From assembly GCA_012842765.1 (NCBI GenBank), contig DUWJ01000122.1, positions 1 through 14,283 of the forward strand: a stretch of DNA of 14,283 nucleotides, in the 5' to 3' direction. Numbering within the stretch: the stretch's first letter is position 1; every line of letters begins with the position of its first letter. Shown here piece after piece: positions 1 to 6,402 of the stretch. Below the pieces are notes generated by a model. It was given only the letters and a program-made list of their open reading frames with translations, did no database searches and had not been told where the DNA came from. Position numbers and translations under genes: made by a program. The stretch is from Bacillota bacterium. GTDB taxonomy: Bacteria; Bacillota; DTU025.

Positions 1-870
1 AAGATGCGCGCCAAATTCGGAGGGGTCATAGACTTTTCATCCTTGCAGTTCATTGCCATAGGGAAAGACGTAGATCCTGAAGACATGTGGAAGGGGCTGA
101 GCACGGTTCTCTTCTTTCGATACGTGCCGCTGACCAGCTTGATATTTGCAACAGAAGACGACATGGGCGAACTCCTTCGTTTATCTCCTGCAAGCGGAAA
201 GAGACTTGTGGAAGTGCTCAATGGCTTAGAGGCACAGAGCAAGCAGGGGTTGGGGAGTGTTCGTTTCCTCTCCGTATGGCAGGTGATGTCCTTGATCAGA
301 AATGACGTTGGCGATGTTGTCTTGCCGTTGATCGGTCTCACCGATGGAGGCGATGGAATTGAGGCCCTAGGGACAGCTGTATATGACGGAACAAGGCGAG
401 CAGGAACGCTTGGGCCTACAGATTCGATGCTGCTATACGGCATAGCCTGGCGCAAACACTTGGGTGGCACATACACCATGCACTACGAGGGACGGGAATT
501 CATCGTGAGGATCATACGCATGAAGACCAAAATCCGCATGACAGGCGTCGATGCGAATGGGTTGCCCCGCGTCGGCGTAAAGCTGTCTGTTGCCGCTCGG
601 CTCCTCGATTCTGGGGGCTACCGAGTTTCGCTGGTCGATCGGAGCCGATTGAACGATCTTGAGCGCGCCGCTGAGCGCGATCTAGAGGACAGGCTGGAGA
701 GAATTCTGATGAAGCTCAAAGAGTGGAACTCCGATGCTATGAGGTTATACTATGCACTGAGGCTGAAGACGCCGTATATGTCATATGACGATTTCAAGGG
801 CGTATATTCAAAGATGGAGGTCGATTTTGCCGTTTCGATGAGCTTGCGTCGCGCAGGGTTGCTCAAGTGA
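1..870 (+). CDS. Ger(x)C-family spore germination protein, 5'-truncated by window edge
   Basis: The reading frame is already open at base 1, so the 289 visible codons are the C-terminal part of a longer protein; the ATG at base 4 is probably internal. GerC-family proteins are usually about 370-400 residues with an N-terminal lipoprotein signal, which would lie off the window. Counting from the ATG at base 4, three family-like stretches are visible: residues 16-60 (FIAIGKDV, then a segment ending in EDDMGELL), the hallmark GTAVYDGTRRAGTL at 123-136 (family pattern 'G.AVF...K..G.L'), and a charged helix at about 216-245 leading to a C-terminal strand ending SLRRAGLLK. In the family the protein is the C subunit of a germinant receptor anchored in the inner spore membrane. 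The A and B subunits would be expected upstream, outside the window. The assignment rests on remembered family patterns; I am fairly confident of the family but not of the germinant. Confidence 0.75.
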   Translation, partial: KMRAKFGGVIDFSSLQFIAIGKDVDPEDMWKGLSTVLFFRYVPLTSLIFATEDDMGELLRLSPASGKRLVEVLNGLEAQSKQGLGSVRFLSVWQVMSLIRNDVGDVVLPLIGLTDGGDGIEALGTAVYDGTRRAGTLGPTDSMLLYGIAWRKHLGGTYTMHYEGREFIVRIIRMKTKIRMTGVDANGLPRVGVKLSVAARLLDSGGYRVSLVDRSRLNDLERAAERDLEDRLERILMKLKEWNSDAMRLYYALRLKTPYMSYDDFKGVYSKMEVDFAVSMSLRRAGLLK

Positions 871-932
871 GCGGCGGAAATGCCGTGCCTGAGCAGAGCA
901 ATGGACATGCGTTATGCGAGTGGATTTTTCGC
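871..932. other. Short spacer between gerC-like gene and small-ORF promoter
   Basis: I see no convincing intrinsic terminator for the GerC-like gene. A weak GGC/GCC pairing just after its stop has no T-run behind it. Transcription from the gerC-like gene may therefore run into the next unit. Confidence 0.4.
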
Positions 933-962
933 TTGACGCCGATATCCCTTCCACGTTATACT
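933..962 (+). promoter_or_regulatory. Sigma-A-type promoter of the 38-codon ORF
   Basis: TTGACG at 933-938 matches the -35 consensus at 5 of 6 positions. TATACT at 957-962 matches the -10 consensus at 5 of 6. The spacer is 18 bp. The predicted transcript start is near 968-970, giving a leader of about 43 nt before the small ORF. This is one of the two best promoters in the window. Confidence 0.8.
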
Positions 963-1011
963 TACCATGTTTGATTATCCCAACCGTGAGATCAGAAAGG
1001 AGGCCGAACCG

Positions 1012-1128
1012 ATGACGAAAATCAGGCAGATCATCACCGCGTGTTCGGGAAACGGAGTTCGTCTTGTTTCAGGGGTTACTATGCCTAATTCTGTCTATAT
1101 CGGGTCGGCTCGTCTGAGGGTAGGATAA
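1012..1128 (+). CDS. Unrecognised 38-aa basic peptide in its own transcription unit
   Basis: The ATG at 1012 opens 38 sense codons ending in TAA at 1126-1128. The reading begins MTKIRQIITACSGNG and ends GSARLRVG. An excellent Shine-Dalgarno site (AGAAAGGAGG, 994-1003) lies 8 nt before the start. A strong promoter sits about 50 bp upstream and a strong intrinsic terminator 21 nt after the stop, so the unit looks built to express this ORF or its RNA. The peptide has five basic residues (K3, R5, R17, R34, R36), no Asp or Glu, one Cys (C11) and six Gly. It has no typical signal peptide, no double-glycine leader, no cluster of Cys/Ser/Thr as in common RiPP precursors, and no long hydrophobic helix. 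I recognise no family. It lies 153 bp upstream of an ABC exporter pair, so it could be a leader peptide, an exported peptide, or a coincidental ORF in a small RNA. That it is translated is inferred from the RBS and unit architecture alone. Confidence 0.6.
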   Translation: MTKIRQIITACSGNGVRLVSGVTMPNSVYIGSARLRVG

Positions 1129-1145
1129 TGCGCTATTGACGCATT
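1127..1145 (+). other. Small hairpin at the stop codon of the 38-aa ORF
   Basis: AATGCG (1127-1132) pairs perfectly with CGCATT (1140-1145) around a 7-nt loop. The last two bases of the TAA stop codon lie in the 5' arm, so a ribosome terminating there would open the hairpin. The strong terminator hairpin begins 5 nt downstream. A 6-bp stem is weak alone, so any role is inference. Confidence 0.45.
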
Positions 1146-1149
1146 TACA

Positions 1150-1180
1150 GGCCGCGGGCGTGCAAAGCCCGCGGCCTTTT
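1150..1180 (+). terminator. Intrinsic terminator of the small-ORF unit
   Basis: GGCCGCGGGC (1150-1159) pairs perfectly over 10 bp with GCCCGCGGCC (1167-1176) around a 7-nt loop, followed immediately by TTTT (1177-1180). It is nearly all G:C. The T-run is short, but the stem is very stable. It separates the small ORF from the ABC exporter genes. Confidence 0.85.
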
Positions 1181-1281
1181 AACGTTTAGCCTACATTACG
1201 CTTGGCCGCGAAGCTTGCAGCCAATTGGCGCCCAGCCTAACTATCCTGTAGTCGAGTCAGCATCTTAAGGAGGTTATTGAC

Positions 1282-2157
1282 GTGACTGCAGCGATTCAGT
1301 GCAATCACGCATCCAAGAGCTTCAGGGAATCCGTGCGCAATACTGAAAACGCAGGTTCAGACCATAATGGCCAGAGGGCGCTTGGGCGGATCGTTGACTT
1401 TGTCATGCCTTCCAGGGTGACTGTTGAGGCAGTGAAGGACGTGTCCTTCGAGGTTGAACGCGGCGAGATATTTGGCATCCTAGGGCCCAACGGTTCAGGA
1501 AAATCCACTCTCATCCGGATGATATCGACATTGCTCATACCCGATTCCGGAACAGTCCGCGTTTTCGGCAGGGATGTTGTTGCAGACAGACTCGAAGTGC
1601 GCCGGTACATCAATCGCGTTTCGGTAGAAGCGGCATTTTTCAAGAAGCTGTCCGCCATGGAGAATCTCGAATATGCCGCAAGGCTCTATGGGCTCGAACC
1701 TAGGGAAGGGTTGCGCAGGGCCAGAGAGATCCTAGCGCGGTTGGGGTTTCCCGACAGCAAGGTCAATGTGTCGTTGGAGAATCTGTCCCGCGGGATGCAG
1801 CAGAAAGTGGCTATAGCTAGAGCATTGATGACTGCTCCCGTGGCATTGCTTCTCGATGAACCCACGACAGGGCTCGATCCGGTGTCAAAACGGGACGTTC
1901 AGGATTTCGTGCTCGAGGTCTGCAATACCCATGACACAACGGTCATACTCACCACCCACGACATGGAGGAGGCTGATAGGTTGTGTGACCGAATAGCCGT
2001 CATCAACAACGGGGAGTTCGTTGCGGTGGACAGCCCGGAAAACCTGAAGGATAGATATGCCAATGGAAACGGACATCTTCCCACTCTGGAGGAGGTTTTC
2101 TTTCGATTGACCGGAAGGAGTCCAGATGAATGGGAGATAGAGGGAGATGATCAGTAA
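1282..2157 (+). CDS. ABC-2 exporter ATP-binding protein (DrrA-like)
   Basis: This 291-aa protein is the nucleotide-binding subunit that would power the permease encoded next to it. In order it shows Walker A GPNGSGKST (68-76), signature LSRGM (168-172), Walker B ALLLDEP (188-194), the D-loop TTGLDP region, and the switch histidine in LTTHDMEEAD (H226). An extra stretch of about 25 residues (18-42) lies before the first core strand, and a C-terminal tail follows the core, as in daunorubicin-type exporters. The GTG start at 1282 is supported by TAAGGAGG (1266-1273), 8 nt upstream. One oddity is that the Q-loop position appears to be Val115 (SVEAAFF) rather than Gln. The gene overlaps the permease gene by 11 bp, so the two are translationally coupled. 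No good promoter is visible between 1181 and 1281. The substrate is unknown; the family moves drugs, lipids, polysaccharides or peptides. Confidence 0.9.
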   Translation: MTAAIQCNHASKSFRESVRNTENAGSDHNGQRALGRIVDFVMPSRVTVEAVKDVSFEVERGEIFGILGPNGSGKSTLIRMISTLLIPDSGTVRVFGRDVVADRLEVRRYINRVSVEAAFFKKLSAMENLEYAARLYGLEPREGLRRAREILARLGFPDSKVNVSLENLSRGMQQKVAIARALMTAPVALLLDEPTTGLDPVSKRDVQDFVLEVCNTHDTTVILTTHDMEEADRLCDRIAVINNGEFVAVDSPENLKDRYANGNGHLPTLEEVFFRLTGRSPDEWEIEGDDQ

Positions 2158-2974
2158 TATGCAGCCTGGATCTGTGGCTGACTACATAAAATCCGGCTAT
2201 GCATTGGTGCAGCGGAACTACAACCTGATCAAGCACGAGATGGGCTGGGAGGTTGTTAATGCCATCTACCAGGTTGTGAGCGCCCTTACGATAGGATTCA
2301 TCGGTGTGAGCGGGCCTCCCGAGGGAATGAATGAACGGGTGCTCTTCCTCGTGTCGGGCGCGTTGCTGTGGGGCTTTCTTTCCATCCTTTTTCACGAGGT
2401 TGCAGAGTCAGTCGCCTGGGAGAGGTGGGAAGGCACCATCGAGTATTCGTTCATGGCCCCGCAACCGAGGGGCGTGTACATGTTCGGCGTTTGCATGTGG
2501 GGAATGCTGTATGGGCTGGTGCGCGTAGTGATATGCCTGACAGCGGTCACCCTTGCGTTCAATATTTCGCTTGCAGGGGCTAACCTCGGGGCGGCTTTCG
2601 TCACGCTTGCCGCGTCGAGCCTTGCCTTCATAGGGATGGGGCTGGCTGCAGCCGTGTTGCCTCTGATATCCCCGGAAAAGGGCTCACAGGCGACTCACAT
2701 CTTTCAGGCCGTGGTGCTGTTAGTGTCGGGAGTATATTACGACATAGAGGTTTTGCCTGCATGGGTCAGGCCGTTGTCGTATGTATCTCCTGCAACCTAC
2801 ACATTGCGTGCGGCCAGAGCTGCTCTGCTCGAAGGCGCTAGTGTGAGGACGCTTCTGCCGGACCTTCTCAAACTCGTGATCCTGGGGGCGATCCTTATTC
2901 CAGTCGGGTTTCGGATCTTCTCCATGGGCGAAAACTATGCGATGCGCACGGGCAAGTTGAAAAGAACGGGATAA
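2147..2974 (+). CDS. ABC-2 type exporter permease
   Basis: This 275-aa integral membrane protein has a hydrophobicity pattern compatible with six membrane segments (about residues 40-55, 68-83, 108-140, 148-170, 184-197 and 240-256). The first 35 residues are cytoplasmic and fairly polar. The C-terminal part carries the ABC-2 permease hallmark, a PAWVRPLSYVSPATYTLRAAR-like stretch (205-224), which resembles the family's 'P.w......P.ty....R' pattern. The ATG at 2147 overlaps the end of the ATPase gene by 11 bp. GGGAG at 2132-2136 is 10 nt before that ATG, and AGGGAG at 2141-2146 is 12 nt before an alternative ATG at 2159, so the start is uncertain by four codons. With the ATPase it should form a complete exporter (two of each subunit). 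No substrate can be read from the sequence. Confidence 0.88.
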   Translation: MISNMQPGSVADYIKSGYALVQRNYNLIKHEMGWEVVNAIYQVVSALTIGFIGVSGPPEGMNERVLFLVSGALLWGFLSILFHEVAESVAWERWEGTIEYSFMAPQPRGVYMFGVCMWGMLYGLVRVVICLTAVTLAFNISLAGANLGAAFVTLAASSLAFIGMGLAAAVLPLISPEKGSQATHIFQAVVLLVSGVYYDIEVLPAWVRPLSYVSPATYTLRAARAALLEGASVRTLLPDLLKLVILGAILIPVGFRIFSMGENYAMRTGKLKRTG

Positions 2975-3011
2975 GCTCCCATTGCAGCAGCCTATGCACA
3001 GGACAGCAAAA

Positions 3012-3063
3012 GGCGCGGACGGGACGGCACGCAAATCGCCGTGACGTCCGTGCCCTCGCTTTT
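3012..3063 (+). terminator. Probable terminator of the ABC exporter operon
   Basis: A 10-bp outer stem (3012-3021 with 3045-3054, one G-U pair) and a 5-bp inner stem (ACGGC 3024-3028 with GCCGT 3038-3042) are separated by a 2x2 mismatch. TTTT follows at 3060-3063, 5 nt after the stem. The position, 38 bp after the permease stop, is right for an operon terminator. The delayed and short T-run lowers confidence. Confidence 0.55.
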
Positions 3064-3634
3064 CGAGCAGCTAAGTAACTCCCAATAAGTTCTTGCGCTA
3101 TCGGTTAGCCTGCCATATGATGTCTGCTAGGCGTAGACACGTCTTTGCACCTATGTCGCAGTGTGGTAATTGGTTTGCATTTGTACATCGACAACGTACA
3201 CAGTTTTTGGGGATCTTGGCCTTAGCCATAAACGCCCGCAGCACTCAGCCGTGCCGGGATATGATTCACGAGGGAAAGCCAGGGTAGATGGTGTAATCGA
3301 ATTCCCGGTTCGACGCTTGCGGGCAATTGTGTTCCTTACAACGACGAAAGCGATGCGCATACGCTCCCGACCGTGAGATCCGTGTGAGCGCTCCGGCAGT
3401 CTATGCATTCAACGCACTCATATGAAAGGGCAACTTGGGCCTGCCTTCAATGTCTAGAATTTAGACTGGTCTGCAAAACCTGCTCGCCCTCGCGGCAAAC
3501 CTTGGCCGGCTCCACGCTGCACGGCGCTTCCCTGGGCTTTTACCCAAGGCCAAACTTACAAGTTCAGCCCCCGGCTAAGTCCCAGACAGCGACAGCACAA
3601 CTCGAGGATCGCGCAGAGATCTGTCGCGGTCTAC
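3064..3634. other. Gene-poor spacer between convergent ABC operon and GH31 gene
   Basis: About 570 bp lie between two genes that converge. The open frames here (for example 3093-3287 and 3403-3669 on plus, 3151-3408 on minus) lack RBSs and recognisable motifs, and their translations look like random sequence rich in Arg, Ser and Pro. I see no tRNA, CRISPR repeat or intact transposase. Small dyads exist, such as GTCTA-5 nt-TAGAC at 3452-3466 and TGTAC/GTACA near 3182-3200, but none is followed by a T-run or sits next to a start codon. The stretch may be decayed coding sequence, though I cannot identify the ancestor. Confidence 0.5.
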
Positions 3635-6136
3635 TTAGCGATATGCCACGACTATCTCCAGATTCCTAGAGATCTTGTGGACGCCTATGCAAAGCCTACT
3701 TCCTGCCTCGTCGTAGGAATACCCTGTCTGTCCGGTGCCTCCTGCAACCTCGCACACATTGCCGAGCATAGGTAGGCGTTGACCGTCTACGCTCACCTCA
3801 ACTGGTTCTTCAGCCACATTCCATATGCGCAGGGTCCTTACGGCCATCGCGCATGCGTAGTCATCTTCTTGGGCGTCGATGGAGATTTCTAGGACTCGGC
3901 CGGTTTCCCTTTCTGATGTACGGCAGGATATCTCCACTGAACCGAATTTGCCCTCTTGATAGCCGAGGGTCTCTCCGTCATCCACATATAGTGAAAACGT
4001 GCGCTCCCAAGGACCTTCCTCTGGGAAGATATCGATGATCTCCAGCGCCTGTCGGTGCTGGCCGACGTAACTCATTTCCATCCCCCACGGGATTATGGCG
4101 CCTTCGCGGAGGAAGACCGGGATCTGGCCGAGGGAGGCCCCCACGAGGACGGATTCCCCAAGGCTCGATATCACGTTGCCATTGAACAGGTTGGCCCAAC
4201 TGCCCCTTGGGAAGTAGACGGGTCTGCAATCAGCGCCTGGCATGTAGATAGGCGCTATCATCATGTCGGGACCGAGCATGAACTGGTCGCTCATTGTGTG
4301 CGTCTTTTCGTCGTCAGGGAACTCGAACACCATTGGCCTCATTACAGGGGTTCCGTCATCGGCACACTCTTTCATCAGTGTGTACATATATGGAATGAGC
4401 CTATAGCGGATCTTAATGAATTCGCGGCAGATTGACGCATACGGTTCTCCCAGAGAATAAGGTTCCTGCGGGACAGTCCAGATGGCTGAATGGTTTCGGA
4501 AGAGCGGAATGAATGTGCCAAGCTGAGTCCAACGGGTGACTAGTTCAGGGTCTGAATCATACAGGAACCCTCCTACGTCGGCGCCGACAAATGAGACTCC
4601 CGAAAGGCTTAGATTGAGGCACATCGGAATGGACATGAGGAGATGCTCCCACCAGCTCGAGTTGTCTCCAGTCCAGACGCACGCGCTTTGCTGGATTCCT
4701 CCGCAGCCGGCTCGTGAGATGATGAATGGTCGAGTTTTAGGCAGGAGCCTGCGGAATGCTTCCTGTGTAGCCTCGCTCATGAGGTTGCCATAAGCATTAT
4801 GGACGTAGGCGTGAGCCACCTCCTCTCCTCGAGAGCCGTGGAGAGCATCTTCGTCCATCGTTTTGCTTTCTGTGTCGAAGTTAGACGGTTCATTCATGTC
4901 ATTCCATATGCCCCGCACTCCTGCATCGAAAAGGGCGGAATGGTTCTCGGCCCACCAGGAGCGCACGTCGGCCCGGGCAAAATCGGGGTATGAGACTGTT
5001 CCGGGCCACACTGTTCCCTTGTAATCTTTTCCGTCGGCCTTTTTGACGAAATATCGATTGGCTCGGCCTTTATCGTAAACAGAATAATCGGGATCAACCT
5101 TGACTCCGGGATCGACTATGGCGACTACTTTGAAGCCCATGTCGGAAAGCTGAGAAATGAGCTCTTTGGGATCCGGAAAGTCTTCCGGCTCAAAAGTGAA
5201 TACTCGAAAACCGTCCATGTAATCAATGTCAAAGTATATGGCATCGCAAGGAATATCTGCTTCCCTCAATCGTTTGGCGACCTCCAGAACTTGGCTGTCA
5301 GGGCAGTAGCTGAACCTGCACTGGTGGTAGCCTAATGCCCACAGAGGCGGCAACTTCATGTAGCCGGTCAGTGCCGCGTAGCCTCGGACTACGTCTGGTA
5401 TGCTAGGGCCTGCGAAGAAGTAGTAGTCCAGCTTCTTTTGTGACGTTCCGAACCAGTATTCGCCCTCTGGCACTTCGGGAATACCTGTAGGCTGAGGCGG
5501 AATCTTGGAGCTGTTCAACATGGGATGGGGTTTGCCCAGGTTAAATGTGGACCTTGCTGCTGTGTCCATGAACAGGCCGTAGGCGGATTCGCCGGAGAAA
5601 GCTATGAAGAATGGGATAGATATGTAAAGTGGGTCTGTGCCCGGCGTGTACGGGCAGTTGTCGGTGTTCCAAAGGGTCATGGTCGTGCCCCGCTTGTCAA
5701 GGCCGCCTGTCCGTTCCCCAAACCCATAGAAGTGAGTATGAGGATGGAAGGACTTGTAGCACCCTGCGCCAAGTTCATCCCAGCCCATTCCTCGGGGGGC
5801 GCTGTCGCTGCAAATCAGTGCTCCGTCCGGGTTGTAAAATGCAATTCTAAGAGGGTCTTTCGAGATGTCCACGATGACTGCAGGTGTCGAAATGGCCACT
5901 GATTCGGGAGTGTCCTCGATGCTCACTTGGGGATTAGGCCATTGTCGCTCTATTACGGAAAAGGATCCTGGAAGCCGGGGATGGGCTGGTTCAAGCAAAG
6001 TCATGCTCACTCGCACGAGGTCGTCGGCGATGACAGATACATCCACGCGCGAATCCAGGGTTTCCATAGAGACTTGATTGTCGCCAATGTGCAGGTTGAG
6101 AACCCGGCCGAGTGGGGTGAAACCTTTGTGTGACAT
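3635..6136 (-). CDS. GH31 family alpha-glucosidase, cytoplasmic
   Basis: This 833-aa glycoside hydrolase of family 31 is expected to release glucose (or xylose) from the non-reducing end of alpha-glucosides with retention. Counting from the chosen start, it has an N-terminal beta-sandwich (to about residue 230), a (beta/alpha)8 barrel (about 235-600) and C-terminal beta domains. In the barrel I see YHQCRFSY (270-277), FDIDYMDG (302-309), the nucleophile motif WNDMNEP (411-417, Asp413) and the acid/base motif TGDNSSWW (489-496, Asp491). There is no signal peptide, so it acts inside the cell. The frame extends upstream to an ATG at 6151, but that ATG is part of the Shine-Dalgarno (GGAGG, complement of 6145-6149). 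The ATG at 6134-6136 is 8 nt downstream of the SD and is the better start. No sugar transporter or regulator lies beside it, and the substrate (maltodextrin, isomaltose, xyloside) cannot be decided. Confidence 0.95.
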   Translation of the reverse strand: MSHKGFTPLGRVLNLHIGDNQVSMETLDSRVDVSVIADDLVRVSMTLLEPAHPRLPGSFSVIERQWPNPQVSIEDTPESVAISTPAVIVDISKDPLRIAFYNPDGALICSDSAPRGMGWDELGAGCYKSFHPHTHFYGFGERTGGLDKRGTTMTLWNTDNCPYTPGTDPLYISIPFFIAFSGESAYGLFMDTAARSTFNLGKPHPMLNSSKIPPQPTGIPEVPEGEYWFGTSQKKLDYYFFAGPSIPDVVRGYAALTGYMKLPPLWALGYHQCRFSYCPDSQVLEVAKRLREADIPCDAIYFDIDYMDGFRVFTFEPEDFPDPKELISQLSDMGFKVVAIVDPGVKVDPDYSVYDKGRANRYFVKKADGKDYKGTVWPGTVSYPDFARADVRSWWAENHSALFDAGVRGIWNDMNEPSNFDTESKTMDEDALHGSRGEEVAHAYVHNAYGNLMSEATQEAFRRLLPKTRPFIISRAGCGGIQQSACVWTGDNSSWWEHLLMSIPMCLNLSLSGVSFVGADVGGFLYDSDPELVTRWTQLGTFIPLFRNHSAIWTVPQEPYSLGEPYASICREFIKIRYRLIPYMYTLMKECADDGTPVMRPMVFEFPDDEKTHTMSDQFMLGPDMMIAPIYMPGADCRPVYFPRGSWANLFNGNVISSLGESVLVGASLGQIPVFLREGAIIPWGMEMSYVGQHRQALEIIDIFPEEGPWERTFSLYVDDGETLGYQEGKFGSVEISCRTSERETGRVLEISIDAQEDDYACAMAVRTLRIWNVAEEPVEVSVDGQRLPMLGNVCEVAGGTGQTGYSYDEAGSRLCIGVHKISRNLEIVVAYR

Positions 6137-6144
6137 TTTGTGAT

Positions 6145-6149
6145 CCTCC
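6145..6149 (-). promoter_or_regulatory. Shine-Dalgarno that decides the GH31 start
   Basis: GGAGG on the minus strand lies 8 nt before the ATG at 6136. It begins inside the upstream in-frame ATG at 6151, which therefore is unlikely to initiate. Confidence 0.8.
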
Positions 6150-6164
6150 ATGCAAAATCTGTGG

Positions 6165-6186
6165 CATTAGAGCGTTTTGGCTAATG
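6165..6186. promoter_or_regulatory. Inverted repeat upstream of the GH31 gene, possible operator
   Basis: CATTAG (6165-6170) and CTAATG (6181-6186) form a perfect 6-bp inverted repeat with a 10-bp spacer, 29-50 bp before the GH31 start. On the minus strand one arm overlaps TCTAAT, a 5/6 match to the -10 consensus, but no acceptable -35 lies 16-18 bp further up. The position would suit a repressor site. A repeat of this size can also arise by chance in about 260 bp. Confidence 0.25.
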
Positions 6187-6402
6187 ACATTTGCGTAGTT
6201 CTAGACCGATCTCCAATACCCTCCCGGGTGTGCGAGTGGGCCAGTGTCCAAGTATGGGGTTGATTGGAGCGATGACGGACTACAAGGTAGTGAAGGGGTG
6301 TATCAGCGGCCAAACAGGGAGAGGGCATAGCAGGCAAAGTTGTGCGTTTTAACGGGGCCTCTATTGCCCTTCCTTGCGGCGGAGATCGCATTCGGAATTT
6401 GA

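Larger units (their letters stand above)
6137..6402. other. Intergenic region upstream of the GH31 gene
   Basis: These 266 bp hold the GH31 Shine-Dalgarno and the CATTAG/CTAATG inverted repeat. I find no clear sigma-A promoter and no convincing terminator for the EF-hand-like gene on the minus strand. Confidence 0.4.

Noticed and set aside
1215..1243. Possible promoter TTGCAG-17-TAACTA before the ABC ATPase
   Set aside because: The -10 hexamer matches the consensus at too few positions; I would not call it without transcript data.
3305..3325. GGTTCGACGC resembling a tRNA T-loop
   Set aside because: The flanking bases do not form the T stem, and no acceptor, D or anticodon arms can be found around it.
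3531..3550. Hairpin CCCTGGG/CCCAAGG after the GH31 gene as its minus-strand terminator
   Set aside because: The stem is 7 bp with one G-U pair, no T-run follows on the minus strand, and it lies about 85 bp past the stop.
3093..3669. Short open frames in the 570-bp spacer (3093-3287, 3170-3376, 3403-3669 on plus; 3151-3408 on minus)
   Set aside because: None has an acceptable ribosome binding site or a recognisable motif, and they overlap one another in different frames.
6137..6151. Five-codon extension of the GH31 protein from the ATG at 6151
   Set aside because: That ATG overlaps the GGAGG ribosome binding site that serves the ATG at 6136.
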